DNA of 64,000 nt. Origin: Cytobacillus oceanisediminis (GTDB lineage Bacteria; Bacillota; Bacilli; Bacillales; Cytobacillaceae). The position numbers and the translations under genes are program-made. The notes beneath the pieces were generated by a model. It was not told the origin of the DNA and ran no database searches. It worked only from the letters and a program-made list of their open reading frames with translations. Every line of letters starts with the position of its first letter. The first letter of the stretch is position 1. Positions 44,472 to 54,761 of this stretch are shown in pieces. Where the stretch lies: positions 277,962-341,961 of the forward strand of contig NZ_VLKI01000002.1 of NCBI RefSeq assembly GCF_007830235.1, written 5' to 3'.

Positions 44472-45121
44472 TGGAGAAAGGTTCTGAAGGCGGAAAAGAG
44501 TCACCGGAAATAGCTTCGGCTAAAGAATCAGACGGAAAAACAGCTTTACATAATCAATTTAAACTTGCTTGGGCTTTTTTTAAAGTAGGGATGTTAGGGT
44601 ATGGTGGGGGTCCTTCCTCTATTCCACTTGTTCATAAGGAAGTTGTTGAACGATATAAATGGATGTCAGATGATGAGTTTGGAGATACGCTTGCCCTTGG
44701 CAATACTTTGCCGGGGCCAATTGCTACGAAAATGGCGGGTTATATTGGATATAAAGTAGGGGGGATAACAGGACTGATAAATGCGGTCTTAGCTACCGTT
44801 GTTCCAACTATAATATTAATGATCATTTTGCTCACCTCCTTGTCTACATTTAAGGACCAGCCATGGGTGGCTGGAATGACACAAGCAGTAGTGCCGATTG
44901 TTGGTGTTATGCTTGCCGTATTAACTTGGGAGTTTTTTAAAAAATCAAAAGAAGGAATCGGCTGGGGAGGAAGTATAGGACTTGCCGTGATCAGCGTCGT
45001 CTTAATTGAATTACTAAACATTCATCCGGGAATTTTAATTTTTGTTTTATTGGTTTCCGCCCTTTTAAAGAAAGATAAAGATGATGAAATAAAGGTTGAG
45101 GAAAGGCAGGGGGTCTCTTGA
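44471..45121 (+). CDS. chrA: Chromate transporter, first CHR-domain subunit
   Basis: 216 residues: a charged N-terminal tail, then one CHR domain with FKVGMLGYGGGPSSIPLVHK, EFGDTLALGNTLPGPIATKMAGYIGYK. Short CHR proteins work as pairs, one per half of the full-length ChrA antiporter. The start is set at the ATG coupled to the upstream 37-codon frame; a second ATG at 44465 is inside that frame. Provides chromate efflux; other oxyanions are possible. Confidence 0.88.
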   Translation: MEKGSEGGKESPEIASAKESDGKTALHNQFKLAWAFFKVGMLGYGGGPSSIPLVHKEVVERYKWMSDDEFGDTLALGNTLPGPIATKMAGYIGYKVGGITGLINAVLATVVPTIILMIILLTSLSTFKDQPWVAGMTQAVVPIVGVMLAVLTWEFFKKSKEGIGWGGSIGLAVISVVLIELLNIHPGILIFVLLVSALLKKDKDDEIKVEERQGVS

Positions 45122-45657
45122 TCTATTGGAGTATTTTTATTGCATTTTTCATACCTGGTATTCTTGGGTATGGTGGCGGCCCTGCATCAATTCCGCTTAT
45201 AGAAAATGAAGTAGTTAACCGTTACGGATGGATGTCGATTAACGAATTTAGTGAACTTCTTGCAATGGGAAATGCGTTACCAGGTCCGATAGCAACGAAA
45301 ATGGCCGGATATATCGGCTTTCAACAGGCTGGAATATTAGGGGCCTTTATAGGTGTCTTCGCAACAGTAGCTCCATCGCTCATTTTAATGATTGTGCTAT
45401 TAAGTATTCTTTTTAAGTTTAAAGATTCATCAAAGGTACAACGAATGACAAAGCTGATCCGTCCGACAATTGCAATGCTGCTTGGTGTTATGGCCTACGA
45501 GTTTTTCGTAAGTTCTTATACAGGGGCTGGGCTTTTTCAGACCTTTTTTTTAATAGCGGCCGGCTATTTATTGCTTGAAAAATTAAAAGTCCACCCGGCC
45601 TTAGTTATAATAGGTGCCCTAGGTTATGGAGCAGTCTTTTTAGGCGGAATAATATAG
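45118..45657 (+). CDS. Chromate transporter, second CHR-domain subunit
   Basis: 179 residues; TTG start overlaps the previous stop (TTGA) with CAGGGGG upstream. Same CHR motifs (PGILGYGGGPASIPLIENEV, GNALPGPIATKMAGYIGF) and six or so membrane segments. It completes the paired short-chain transporter. Confidence 0.88.
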   Translation: MIYWSIFIAFFIPGILGYGGGPASIPLIENEVVNRYGWMSINEFSELLAMGNALPGPIATKMAGYIGFQQAGILGAFIGVFATVAPSLILMIVLLSILFKFKDSSKVQRMTKLIRPTIAMLLGVMAYEFFVSSYTGAGLFQTFFLIAAGYLLLEKLKVHPALVIIGALGYGAVFLGGII

Positions 45658-45740
45658 GATAAAGGATCTTTTAATAGAGCATTCAGCTTGTGACAGCGCA
45701 ATTAAAAGGAAATACAAGTATATTGCTGTGGAGGGAAACT

Positions 45741-47105
45741 ATGGAAACAATAACAAATATAAGTAGCAAGACCCTTTCAGAGAAGGATCGCAAATATTTG
45801 TGGCACCATATTTCACCATATAACGCAAAAGCAGATTCGATGGTGGTTTCTAAGGCCGATGGTGCCTGGATAACAGACAATAAAGGAAATAAATATCTGG
45901 ATGCTATGTCGGGCTTATGGTGTGTGAATGCCGGCTATGGAAGAGAAGAGATGGCACAGGCTGCATATGAACAGATAAAAAAAATGTCCTTCTATCCGTT
46001 AACTCAAAGTCATGAACCAGCCATCCTGCTGGCTGAAAAATTAAATGAATGGCTTGATGATGATTATGTTATCTTCTTCTCAAACAGCGGGTCTGATGCG
46101 AATGAAGTCGCCTTTAAAATAACACGCCAATACCATGGACAGAACGGAGAGCCGGACAGATACAAATTTATCTCCCGTTATCGGGCGTATCACGGCAGCT
46201 CGATGGGTGCCTTGTCCGCAACCGGTCAGTCCCAGCGAAAATATAAATATGAACCCCTTGTATCGGGCTTTCTGCATGTCCGGCCACCCGACAGCTATCG
46301 TCGTCCTGAAGGCCAATCAATTGAAGAATTTAATCTGCATTGTGCACAGGATATCGAACAAAAAATTATCTGGGAAGGAAAGGAAACCATTGCCGGAGTT
46401 ATAATGGAACCTGTTATTACAGGTGGCGGAATTATCATCCCCCATCAACTCTATATGAAAAAAATTGAAGAAATTTGTAATAAATACGGCGTTTTGCTTA
46501 TAATTGATGAAGTTATTTGCGGATTCGGACGGACTGGAAAAAAGTTTGGTTTCCAAAACTTTGGGATTAAACCTGATATCGTTACAATGGCAAAAGGGAT
46601 CACCAGTGGATACATGCCTCTTTCTGCAACAGCCGTTAAGAAAAGTATCTATGAAAAGTTTAAAACTTCATCAGAATACGGCCATTTCCGTCATGTTAAT
46701 ACATTTGGCGGAAACCCTGTATCCTGCGCAGTGGCGTTAGCAAATCTTGAATTAATGGAAAAAGAGAACCTGACAGAACGTTCTAGAACGCTAGGAGAAA
46801 GGCTTGCGAAGGAAATGGAAGACCTAAATAGCCATCCAAACGTAGGAGATATTCGTTCAATCGGTTTCTTAATGGGGATCGAACTTGTGAAGGATAAAGA
46901 TTCCAAAGAACCTGCTCCACCTTCATATATTGGATCAATAATCAGTGAGTGTAAGGCTAACGGGCTGATTATCGGCAAAAACGGAGACACGGTTGACGGG
47001 TATAATAATATTCTAACACTGTCACCCCCTTTATCCTGTACAGATGAGGATTTTACATTTATTGTTTCATTACTCAAGAAAGTACTTAAAGCGCATCACT
47101 TATAA
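45741..47105 (+). CDS. Class-III PLP aminotransferase (omega-amino acid type)
   Basis: 454 residues from ATG 45741 (GGAGGG 10 nt upstream). Typical segments: YLDAMSGLWCVNAGYGREEM, SNSGSDANEVAFKITRQYH, SRYRAYHGSSMGALSATG, LLIIDEVICGFGRTG and the PLP lysine in VTMAKGITSGYMPL. It resembles beta-alanine/omega-amino acid:pyruvate aminotransferases such as YhxA. Closing gene of the block inserted between csbA and uvrB, perhaps completing catabolism begun by the GGT-family enzyme. Confidence 0.9.
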   Translation: METITNISSKTLSEKDRKYLWHHISPYNAKADSMVVSKADGAWITDNKGNKYLDAMSGLWCVNAGYGREEMAQAAYEQIKKMSFYPLTQSHEPAILLAEKLNEWLDDDYVIFFSNSGSDANEVAFKITRQYHGQNGEPDRYKFISRYRAYHGSSMGALSATGQSQRKYKYEPLVSGFLHVRPPDSYRRPEGQSIEEFNLHCAQDIEQKIIWEGKETIAGVIMEPVITGGGIIIPHQLYMKKIEEICNKYGVLLIIDEVICGFGRTGKKFGFQNFGIKPDIVTMAKGITSGYMPLSATAVKKSIYEKFKTSSEYGHFRHVNTFGGNPVSCAVALANLELMEKENLTERSRTLGERLAKEMEDLNSHPNVGDIRSIGFLMGIELVKDKDSKEPAPPSYIGSIISECKANGLIIGKNGDTVDGYNNILTLSPPLSCTDEDFTFIVSLLKKVLKAHHL

Positions 47106-47172
47106 AAGTTATCAATTAATCTTATGATTAACTTAAAAGTTTAAAAAAAATAGAATTTATGGTCAATCTCTC

Positions 47173-47222
47173 AGCTTGTAGATAAAGTCTATGGTCTAGA
47201 CTTCATCTACAGGCTTTTTATA
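47173..47222 (+). terminator. Terminator of the aminotransferase gene
   Basis: GCTTGTAGATAAAGTCTA pairs with TAGACTTCATCTACAGGC (two G-T) and TTTTTA follows. Confidence 0.9.
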
Positions 47223-47316
47223 TTATCAAAAGTAAGTCTAAAGGGATTGTATTTAGAGTGGAAGAAAAAAATTTGATAAAGTACCTTCCAAAGGGCATTT
47301 TGGCCGACACTTTTAA

Positions 47317-47358
47317 TTTAGCTGATCAATGTTTATTAATATTCATTGATCGGCTAAA
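47317..47358. repeat. Long imperfect palindrome, no gene
   Basis: TTTAGCTGATCAATG and CATTGATCGGCTAAA pair over 15 bp with one G-T and a 12-nt AT loop. No T-run follows. The stretch 47223-47466 holds no supportable gene; a 37-codon GTG frame lacks a ribosome site. Confidence 0.5.
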
Positions 47359-47466
47359 TAATAGAATTTAAATATTTACAAAAGTTAATCAAACGTTTGA
47401 TTAACTATTCTTCGACACTCCCCAGCCTTTTTCGCCATATTTCCCAAGCAATACTTTATTGATAAA

Positions 47467-47683
47467 GGCTTTGTTAAATTTGCCTGTTGATTTCCGCTCC
47501 AGGCGCTCAGCAAACCGTGGGCGGAGCCTCCTCGGCGCCTTTGATCCGCACTCCCGCAGGACACTGAATCAGCTTCCCTGAATGAACACCGCACGAAGGA
47601 AATGAGTGTGCATTTTCGAGGATCACGCCCCTTCCACTCCAATCAACAGGGTGCTAAATTCAACATTGAGCTTTAATACAGCC
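47467..47683 (+). repeat. ~235 bp dispersed structured element, copy 3 (internally deleted)
   Basis: AAGGCTTTGTTAAATTTGCC at the left and CTTTAATACAGCCTT at the right form extended terminal inverted repeats. CCTGTTGATTTCCGCTCC, CACCGCACGAAGGAAATG and CCAATCAACAGGGTGC are kept; the GGTGC/GCACC hairpin is missing. Confidence 0.88.
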
Positions 47684-47702
47684 TTAATAAAAATAAAAAA
47701 AA

Positions 47703-47754
47703 CGAATATCCGTTCGCATATTATTGGTTTGTTTTAGGCACTTTGTGGTAGAAT
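47703..47754 (+). promoter_or_regulatory. LexA (DinR) SOS box and uvrB promoter
   Basis: CGAATATCCGTTCG (47703-47716) matches the Bacillus LexA box CGAACRNRYGTTYG at all but one position. A -10-like TAGAAT lies at 47749-47754 with TTGGTT about 19 bp before it. DNA damage should derepress uvrBA. Confidence 0.8.
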
Positions 47755-47875
47755 GATGATATGAGTTTTGAGTAAAAAACTGACAAATCAGCAGCATCCC
47801 GGCCTTCATTCATTTAATTTGCTGATTTGTGTTAATAAATAGATATAGGATATTTTTTGAACGGGAGGCTTTTAG

Positions 47876-49855
47876 GTGAAGGACCAATTCGAATTAGTCT
47901 CGAAGTATTCCCCGCAGGGCGACCAGCCGGGGGCCATAAAAAAAATTGTTGAAGGAATAAATTCCGGCAAGAAGCACCAGACGCTTCTGGGAGCAACAGG
48001 TACAGGAAAAACCTTCACGATTTCAAATGTGATCAAAGAAGTAAACAAGCCAACGCTTGTGATTGCCCACAACAAGACGCTCGCCGGCCAGCTGTACAGC
48101 GAGTTTAAAGACTTTTTTCCAAATAATGCTGTAGAGTATTTTGTCAGCTACTATGACTATTATCAGCCGGAGGCGTATGTGCCACAAACCGATACCTTTA
48201 TTGAAAAAGACGCGAGTATAAATGATGAAATTGATAAGCTTCGCCACTCGGCTACTTCTTCCTTATTTGAGAGGAACGATGTCATCATTATTGCCAGTGT
48301 TTCCTGTATATATGGCTTGGGTTCACCAGAGGAATACCGTGAGATGGTACTATCTCTCAGAACGGGCATGGAGATCGAAAGGAATCAGCTTCTTCACAGG
48401 CTTGTAGATATCCAATATGAGCGCAACGATATTGATTTCCAGCGCGGAACCTTCCGGGTGCGCGGGGATGTAGTTGAAATTTTCCCTGCATCACGGGATG
48501 AGCACTGTATTCGTGTCGAGTTTTTCGGAGATGAAATTGATCGGATCCGTGAAGTGGATGCCCTGACAGGCGAGATAATCGGAGAACGCGATCATGTCGC
48601 CATTTTCCCAGCCTCCCACTTCGTAACACGTGAAGAAAAAATGCGGATTGCGATTCAAAATATTGAAAAGGAACTGGAAGAACGACTTGTTGAATTAAGA
48701 GAGAATGATAAACTGCTTGAAGCACAGCGTCTGGAGCAGCGGACCCGCTATGACCTTGAAATGATGAGGGAAATGGGCTTCTGTTCCGGCATTGAAAACT
48801 ACTCGCGGCACCTGACGTTAAGGCCGCCTGGTTCAACACCGTATACGCTGCTGGATTATTTTCCGGAAGACTTCCTGATTGTGATTGATGAGTCGCACGT
48901 GACTCTTCCGCAAATCCGGGGCATGTATAATGGTGACCAGGCCAGAAAGTCTGTGCTGGTGGACCACGGCTTCCGTTTGCCGTCTGCCATGGATAACCGC
49001 CCGCTAACTTTCGCCGAGTTTGAAAAGCATGTGAGCCAGGCTGTCTTTGTTTCTGCGACACCAGGTCCGTATGAGCTTGAGCACACTCCGGAAATGATCG
49101 AGCAGATTATTCGCCCAACCGGACTGCTTGATCCAACCATTGATGTCCGCCCAATTGAAGGGCAAATCGATGACCTGATTGGCGAAATCCAGGAGCGGAT
49201 CCAGAAAAATGAACGCGTACTGGTTACAACCTTGACGAAGAAGATGTCAGAGGACTTAACTGATTATTTGAAGGAAATCGGCATTAAGGTCCAATATCTG
49301 CATTCAGAGGTTAAGACGCTTGAGCGGATTGAGATTATCCGTGAGCTGCGGCTTGGAAAATACGATGTCCTTGTCGGAATCAACCTTTTAAGAGAAGGGC
49401 TGGATATCCCGGAGGTATCTCTTGTTACCATTTTGGATGCTGATAAAGAAGGCTTCCTCCGTTCCGAACGTTCTCTCATCCAGACAATTGGGCGGGCTGC
49501 GCGTAATTCAAATGGCCATGTCATTATGTATGCCGACCGGATTACTGATAGCATGGAAAAAGCCATCAGTGAAACAAAGCGGCGCCGTTCCATTCAGGAA
49601 GAATACAATGAAAAGCACGGCATAACGCCAATGACTATACAAAAGGATATCCGCGACTCAATCCGTGCAACCCATGCGGCGGAAGAGCAGGAAGAATACC
49701 AGCCGTCAGCCAAGCTCGGCAAGCTGAACAAAAAAGAGCGCGAGAAACTGATCGGCGATATGGAAAAGGAAATGAAGGAAGCGGCAAAAGCCCTCAATTT
49801 CGAAAGGGCTGCCGAGCTTCGTGATTTACTATTAGAGTTAAAAGCGGAAGGATGA
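47876..49855 (+). CDS. uvrB: Excinuclease ABC subunit B
   Basis: 659 residues, GTG start after GGGAGG. Walker [13 protein letters not shown], the beta-hairpin region [20 protein letters not shown](E), helicase motif [11 protein letters not shown], motifs [18 protein letters not shown] and QTIGRAARN, and C-terminal UVR motif for UvrC (FERAAELRD). Damage verification and loading of UvrC in nucleotide excision repair. Confidence 0.98.
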   Translation: MKDQFELVSKYSPQGDQPGAIKKIVEGINSGKKHQTLLGATGTGKTFTISNVIKEVNKPTLVIAHNKTLAGQLYSEFKDFFPNNAVEYFVSYYDYYQPEAYVPQTDTFIEKDASINDEIDKLRHSATSSLFERNDVIIIASVSCIYGLGSPEEYREMVLSLRTGMEIERNQLLHRLVDIQYERNDIDFQRGTFRVRGDVVEIFPASRDEHCIRVEFFGDEIDRIREVDALTGEIIGERDHVAIFPASHFVTREEKMRIAIQNIEKELEERLVELRENDKLLEAQRLEQRTRYDLEMMREMGFCSGIENYSRHLTLRPPGSTPYTLLDYFPEDFLIVIDESHVTLPQIRGMYNGDQARKSVLVDHGFRLPSAMDNRPLTFAEFEKHVSQAVFVSATPGPYELEHTPEMIEQIIRPTGLLDPTIDVRPIEGQIDDLIGEIQERIQKNERVLVTTLTKKMSEDLTDYLKEIGIKVQYLHSEVKTLERIEIIRELRLGKYDVLVGINLLREGLDIPEVSLVTILDADKEGFLRSERSLIQTIGRAARNSNGHVIMYADRITDSMEKAISETKRRRSIQEEYNEKHGITPMTIQKDIRDSIRATHAAEEQEEYQPSAKLGKLNKKEREKLIGDMEKEMKEAAKALNFERAAELRDLLLELKAEG

Positions 49856-49862
49856 CGTAGAA

Positions 49863-52739
49863 ATGGCGATGGATAAGCTGATTGTAAAGGGTGCCAGAGC
49901 CCATAATTTAAAAAATATCGATGTCACCATTCCGAGAGATAAGCTTGTAGTACTGACAGGGCTTTCCGGTTCTGGAAAGTCTTCCTTGGCTTTTGATACG
50001 ATTTATGCTGAAGGGCAGCGCCGCTATGTTGAATCATTATCAGCATATGCACGCCAGTTCCTTGGGCAAATGGATAAGCCTGATGTTGATGCGATTGAAG
50101 GGCTGTCTCCTGCGATTTCAATTGACCAAAAAACAACAAGCCGAAATCCGCGTTCCACAGTGGGAACGGTGACAGAAATCTATGATTATCTGCGATTATT
50201 ATTCGCACGGGTTGGGCGCCCGACATGTCCGATCCATAATATCGAAATCTCCTCGCAGACCATTGAACAAATGGTGGACAGGATTATGGAATACCCGGAA
50301 AGAACAAAGCTCCAGGTCATGGCTCCGCTAGTATCAGGCAGAAAAGGCACCCATGTAAAGGTGCTTGAGGACATTAAAAAGCAGGGCTTTGTCCGCGTCC
50401 GTGTTGACGGAGAAATGATGGATCTTGGAGAAGAGATTGAGCTGGAGAAAAATAAAAAACACTCTATTGAAGTAGTAATAGACCGAATTGTGGTAAAAGA
50501 AGGTGTAGCTCCGCGTCTCGCTGATTCAATGGAAACAGCGCTAAACCTTGGCAATGGCAGGGTGCTTGTCGATGTGATCGGCGAGGAAGAGCTGTTATTC
50601 AGCGCAAACCATGCCTGTCCGCATTGCGGCTTTTCAATCGGCGAACTGGAGCCAAGAATGTTCTCATTCAACAGCCCGTTCGGCGCCTGTCCGGAGTGTG
50701 ATGGGCTCGGTTCAAAGCTTGAAGTGGATGTAGACCTTGTTATCCCAAATAAGGAGCTATCTTTAAAGCAAAATGCGATTGCACCTTGGGAACCGACAAG
50801 CTCCCAATACTATCCTCAGCTATTGGAGGCTGTCTGCAATCACTATGGAATTGATATGGATATTCCTGTTAAGGATATCCCTGAACACTTACTTGAGAAG
50901 GTTTTATATGGATCAAGCAAAGACAATATCTATTTCCGTTATGAAAACGATTTTGGCCAGGTGAGGGAAAACTATATCCGCTTTGAAGGCGTAATCCGCA
51001 ATGTAGAGCGCCGCTATAAGGAAACGAGCTCGGATTATATCCGTGAGCAAATGGAAAAATATATGGCGCAGCATCCGTGCCCTTCATGTAAAGGTTACCG
51101 ATTAAAGACGGAAAGCCTTGCAGTGCTGGTGTCCGGAAAGCATATCGGCCATGTGACGGCTTTTTCAATCGAAGAAGCATTCAGCTTTTTCGAAGACCTG
51201 GCTCTTTCTGAAAAAGAAATGAAGATTGCCAATCTAATTTTCCGTGAGATTAAAGAACGTCTTGGCTTCCTTATTAATGTCGGCCTTGATTACCTGACAT
51301 TGAGCCGTGCAGCCGGAACTTTATCCGGGGGAGAGGCACAGCGGATCCGCTTGGCCACTCAGATTGGCTCGCGGTTGACTGGTGTCCTTTATATTCTGGA
51401 CGAGCCATCTATTGGCTTGCATCAGCGTGATAATGACCGTTTGATTGATACGCTGAAAAATATGCGGGACATCGGCAATACATTGATTGTTGTAGAGCAT
51501 GATGAGGATACGATGATCGCTGCCGACTATTTGATCGATGTTGGCCCAGGGGCCGGCGTTCATGGCGGCGAAATCGTTTCAGAGGGGACGCCTCAGGAGG
51601 TAATGGATGACCCTAACTCCCTGACAGGGTTATATCTTTCCGGGAAAAAATTCATTCCGCTGCCAATTGAGCGCCGGAAGAATGACGGCCGCTTTATCGA
51701 AATTAAAGGAGCCAAAGAAAACAACCTTAAGAATGTGAACGTCAAGTTCCCGCTAGGTTCCTTTATTTCTGTGACAGGCGTGTCTGGTTCCGGAAAGAGC
51801 ACATTAATCAATGAAATACTTCACAAGAGCCTTGCACAAAAGCTTCATAAAGCAAAAACGAAGCCGGGTGAGCATAAAGAAATAAAAGGTGTTGAGCATC
51901 TCGAGAAGGTAATTGATATAGATCAGTCGCCGATCGGGCGGACACCGCGTTCCAATCCGGCCACTTACACGGGAGTATTTGACGATATCCGAGATGTTTT
52001 CGCTTCAACAAACGAAGCAAAGGTTCGCGGTTATAAAAAAGGGCGTTTCAGCTTTAATGTAAAAGGCGGGCGCTGTGAAGCCTGCCGCGGAGATGGTATC
52101 ATCAAAATCGAAATGCACTTCCTGCCTGACGTGTATGTGCCATGTGAAGTCTGCCATGGCAAGCGTTATAACAGGGAGACCCTTGAAGTGAAATACAAAG
52201 GGAAAAACATTTCGGATGTTCTTGCAATGACTGTTGAGGATGCCTTGGAATTCTTCGAGAACATCCCTAAAATCCGCCGCAAGCTGCAAACCATTTTTGA
52301 TGTTGGCCTTGGCTACATCACATTGGGACAGCCGGCGACAACCTTGTCCGGCGGGGAAGCGCAGCGTGTTAAACTCGCCTCTGAGCTGCATCGACGCTCA
52401 ACTGGCCGTTCACTTTATATCCTTGATGAGCCGACAACCGGCCTGCATGTAGATGATATTTCAAGGTTGCTTGTCGTCCTGCAGCGTCTTGTAGAAAATG
52501 GAGACACCGTGCTGGTCATCGAACATAATCTGGATGTCATCAAGGCTGCCGACTATATCGTCGACCTTGGACCTGAAGGCGGAGACAAAGGCGGAACCAT
52601 TTTAGCAACCGGAACCCCTGAAAAAATTGCCGAAGTTCCGGAATCCTATACAGGCAAATACCTCAAACCAATATTGGAGAGAGACCGCCTCAGAATGAAA
52701 CAGCAAATTGAAGAAAAAGAAGGCGTGACAAACGCTTAA
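49863..52739 (+). CDS. uvrA: Excinuclease ABC subunit A
   Basis: 958 residues, 7 bp after uvrB. Two ABC modules: Walker [20 protein letters not shown] and [18 protein letters not shown] signatures [12 protein letters not shown] and [12 protein letters not shown]; zinc modules [20 protein letters not shown]...CPEC and CEACRGDG...CEVC. Damage sensor dimer that recruits UvrB. It shares the LexA-controlled transcript. Confidence 0.98.
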   Translation: MAMDKLIVKGARAHNLKNIDVTIPRDKLVVLTGLSGSGKSSLAFDTIYAEGQRRYVESLSAYARQFLGQMDKPDVDAIEGLSPAISIDQKTTSRNPRSTVGTVTEIYDYLRLLFARVGRPTCPIHNIEISSQTIEQMVDRIMEYPERTKLQVMAPLVSGRKGTHVKVLEDIKKQGFVRVRVDGEMMDLGEEIELEKNKKHSIEVVIDRIVVKEGVAPRLADSMETALNLGNGRVLVDVIGEEELLFSANHACPHCGFSIGELEPRMFSFNSPFGACPECDGLGSKLEVDVDLVIPNKELSLKQNAIAPWEPTSSQYYPQLLEAVCNHYGIDMDIPVKDIPEHLLEKVLYGSSKDNIYFRYENDFGQVRENYIRFEGVIRNVERRYKETSSDYIREQMEKYMAQHPCPSCKGYRLKTESLAVLVSGKHIGHVTAFSIEEAFSFFEDLALSEKEMKIANLIFREIKERLGFLINVGLDYLTLSRAAGTLSGGEAQRIRLATQIGSRLTGVLYILDEPSIGLHQRDNDRLIDTLKNMRDIGNTLIVVEHDEDTMIAADYLIDVGPGAGVHGGEIVSEGTPQEVMDDPNSLTGLYLSGKKFIPLPIERRKNDGRFIEIKGAKENNLKNVNVKFPLGSFISVTGVSGSGKSTLINEILHKSLAQKLHKAKTKPGEHKEIKGVEHLEKVIDIDQSPIGRTPRSNPATYTGVFDDIRDVFASTNEAKVRGYKKGRFSFNVKGGRCEACRGDGIIKIEMHFLPDVYVPCEVCHGKRYNRETLEVKYKGKNISDVLAMTVEDALEFFENIPKIRRKLQTIFDVGLGYITLGQPATTLSGGEAQRVKLASELHRRSTGRSLYILDEPTTGLHVDDISRLLVVLQRLVENGDTVLVIEHNLDVIKAADYIVDLGPEGGDKGGTILATGTPEKIAEVPESYTGKYLKPILERDRLRMKQQIEEKEGVTNA

Positions 52740-52745
52740 TATGGG

Positions 52746-52781
52746 GGAAGCAGTGCCGATCGGGTGCTGCTTCTTTTTTTA
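52746..52781 (+). terminator. Terminator of uvrBA
   Basis: GAAGCAG and CTGCTTC pair around a 13-nt loop, with seven T residues after. Confidence 0.9.
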
Positions 52782-52865
52782 TGAGGAAAGATTACTTTTA
52801 CAAAAACCAGGGTAAAGAAAATGAGCTAAACCACTCTGCACCAATCATAAGTCTTAAATTGTGAA

Positions 52866-52990
52866 CTTAGCGAATAAATCATGATTTTTAGTGAAGAAAC
52901 GATTAAAACTTGCGAATAATGCTATGGATTTAGCGAACAAATCCAGAAAACTCACGAACAAATTCATGGAATTAGCGAATAAGTTAAATT
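52866..52990 (+). repeat. 21 bp phased array, family C
   Basis: Core TTAGCGAATAAA. GCGAATA or a one- or two-base variant starts at 52870, 52891, 52912, 52933, 52954 and 52975: six units at exactly 21 bp. The 9-10 bp spacers vary. The minus-strand 79-aa ORF with FA-containing heptads is a by-product of the period (21 = 7 codons). Confidence 0.92.
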
Positions 52991-53077
52991 TATAAATCGA
53001 AGAAGTTCTACCTGAAGGAGAAATGTCTGTCAGGAGCCATTCAACTATGTAAAAACCGGATACAAGGTTACTGTTTC

Positions 53078-53216
53078 GTAGTTTATCGGTCATTTCAAAT
53101 TAGAACCGGTCACATTTTCAATTTATCGGTCAGAATCCAGTTTTATCGGCCAGAATCGAAGTTTATCGGTCACTTTACACAATTTATCGGTCAGAATTTC
53201 AATATATCGGTCACTT
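53078..53216 (-). repeat. 20-21 bp phased array, family D
   Basis: TTTATCGGTCA on the plus strand (TGACCGATAAA on the minus). The CGGT positions are 53087, 53107, 53127, 53147, 53167, 53188 and 53208: seven units spaced 20,20,20,20,21,20. The array starts about 90 bp after family C, in the opposite orientation. Confidence 0.92.
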
Positions 53217-53338
53217 CGCGTTCTTTCAATATTTCAATAATTCCAATATGAAAATAAGGAAAACAGACCGGTAAACGAATATCATAGAATACCATCACTT
53301 ACTTCAGCAAGACACAACCAAGAAAGGAATACACATAT

Positions 53339-54055
53339 ATGAGAAAAGCAATCTATCTATTAGCAGGAGTTCTCATACTGGGGTTAGCCGTCTATCTTTC
53401 AGTTACCTTTTTCGGGGAAGAGAAAAAAGCGGACAGCGGCAAGATGATTGTGGCTTTTGGCGATTCGCTTACCTACGGTTATGGAGATAAAACAAAAGAG
53501 GGTTATATCGGCAGGCTCCAAAGTAAGCTAAGCCGGGCTAATCCAGATAAGAATTACGAAATAAAGAATTACGGTGTATACGGCTATAAATCATCGGATG
53601 TATTAAAGCAGATGCTCAAGCCAAAAGTGGCGCAGGATATTAAAGAAGCGGATCTGTTCATCGTTTATATAGGGACGAATGATTTACTGAAGAGCAATGG
53701 CGGAGATTTGTATCCGCTTCACCATGAAAAACTCGTTGAAGCCAAGGATGTGTACGAGGATAAACTTAATGGAATTCTTGAAACGCTGGAAACGGCCAAT
53801 AATGACGCGCCTATTATTCTGCTGGGGCTTTACAATCCATATCCGGATGGCGATAAAATTGAAAAATACATTGATCATTGGAACCAGTCAATTCAGAATA
53901 CAGCAGAGCAAGATGAAAACATCACCTATATTTCTACCAATGAGTTATTCAAAGGAAAAAACAAGAAGCAGTATTTCTCTGATTCACTCCATCCAAACGG
54001 AAAAGGGTATGAGTTAATCGCTGAAAAGATCCTGAACGAATACTCGTTTAAATAA
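53339..54055 (+). CDS. Membrane-anchored SGNH/GDSL hydrolase
   Basis: 238 residues: N-terminal signal/anchor (LLAGVLILGLAVYLSVTFF), then SGNH blocks I (FGDSLTYGYG, catalytic Ser), III (IGTNDLL, Asn) and V (DSLHPNGKGY, catalytic Asp-His). AAAGGAA before the ATG. Probably an extracellular esterase acting on lipid or cell-wall acyl groups, YpmR-like; substrate unknown. Confidence 0.88.
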   Translation: MRKAIYLLAGVLILGLAVYLSVTFFGEEKKADSGKMIVAFGDSLTYGYGDKTKEGYIGRLQSKLSRANPDKNYEIKNYGVYGYKSSDVLKQMLKPKVAQDIKEADLFIVYIGTNDLLKSNGGDLYPLHHEKLVEAKDVYEDKLNGILETLETANNDAPIILLGLYNPYPDGDKIEKYIDHWNQSIQNTAEQDENITYISTNELFKGKNKKQYFSDSLHPNGKGYELIAEKILNEYSFK

Positions 54056-54183
54056 CTTCCTTTAAAAATGGCCTTCTCATTCTCTTCTTTGATAAGACAA
54101 TGTAATGTTCTAGCAAAAAGCATGTAAACAAGCTGAGTTATAATTGTAACAAGAGAGACTTTAGACCATACGGGGAGGTCATT

Positions 54184-54528
54184 ATGGAGGACTATTTAGC
54201 GAAGTCATTAGATGAATGGAAAGAAGATATTTCAGAGGTTTTGGACCAGATCAATAATGAGTACGAAGATGTGAAAAAAGAGCTGAAGGTTTATTCCTAT
54301 AAATATGGAATTACGAAGCAGGTTATTCAATCGACAGTAAACGAAGAGATTATTGATAATATCCGTGAAATGTATCATAAGCCTTTTGAAGAAAAGTATA
54401 ATGAACTGAAAGAGTACATACGTGATTTGGATGAAAAAAGAAAAGTGTTCCAAATGTTTGTGAACAAGATTGATGAAGTGAAACGAAAGGAAGCGCCGAG
54501 AACCGATCTGGCGGCAGCCTACAAATAA
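54184..54528 (+). CDS. Hypothetical coiled-coil protein, 114 aa
   Basis: Not recognised. Highly charged and almost entirely helical (LDEWKEDISEVLDQINNEYE, EKYNELKEYIRDLDEKRKVF). No signal or membrane segment. GGGGAGG upstream and a terminator downstream support an independent gene between the SGNH hydrolase and yvlA. Confidence 0.7.
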   Translation: MEDYLAKSLDEWKEDISEVLDQINNEYEDVKKELKVYSYKYGITKQVIQSTVNEEIIDNIREMYHKPFEEKYNELKEYIRDLDEKRKVFQMFVNKIDEVKRKEAPRTDLAAAYK

Positions 54529-54540
54529 GCTTCAATGGAT

Positions 54541-54572
54541 AAAACCGTCTTTGCAGAAAGGCGGTTTTTGTC
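54541..54572 (+). terminator. Terminator of the 114-aa gene
   Basis: AAAACCGTCTTT-GCAG-AAAGGCGGTTTTT. Confidence 0.9.
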
Positions 54573-54710
54573 GTTGGCAGAAAACTCTACGCCTATTGGC
54601 CATTGAAGCCTAAGCCTGCAGATGTATTTTTGCAAAAACAGAGGTAAATACTCCTGTGGTTTCCTATAATGAAAGTGAGAAGAGGAAACTCCATTTGGGT
54701 TCATGAAAAC

Positions 54711-54738
54711 GAAACCTTACCTGCTCCATATTCGTATT
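54711..54738 (+). promoter_or_regulatory. SigW-type promoter of yvlABCD
   Basis: GAAACC, then CGTATT with 17 nt between GAAAC and CGTA, close to the SigW consensus TGAAAC-N16-CGTA. The orthologous B. subtilis operon belongs to the SigW (envelope stress) regulon. Confidence 0.65.
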
Positions 54739-54761
54739 AGAGTAAAAAGGAGCTGAAGACA

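Noticed and set aside
47259-47372. 37-codon GTG frame before element copy 3
   Set aside because: No ribosome site, and the second half is one arm-loop-arm of a palindrome.
52854-53093. A 79-aa minus-strand ORF with repeating FA heptads
   Set aside because: The peptide repeat is a consequence of the exact 21 bp DNA period; there is no ribosome site and the same DNA design recurs with other words that are not open.
52866-53216. CRISPR array
   Set aside because: Units are only 20-21 bp in total, repeats are degenerate, there are no 30-bp unique spacers, leader or cas genes.
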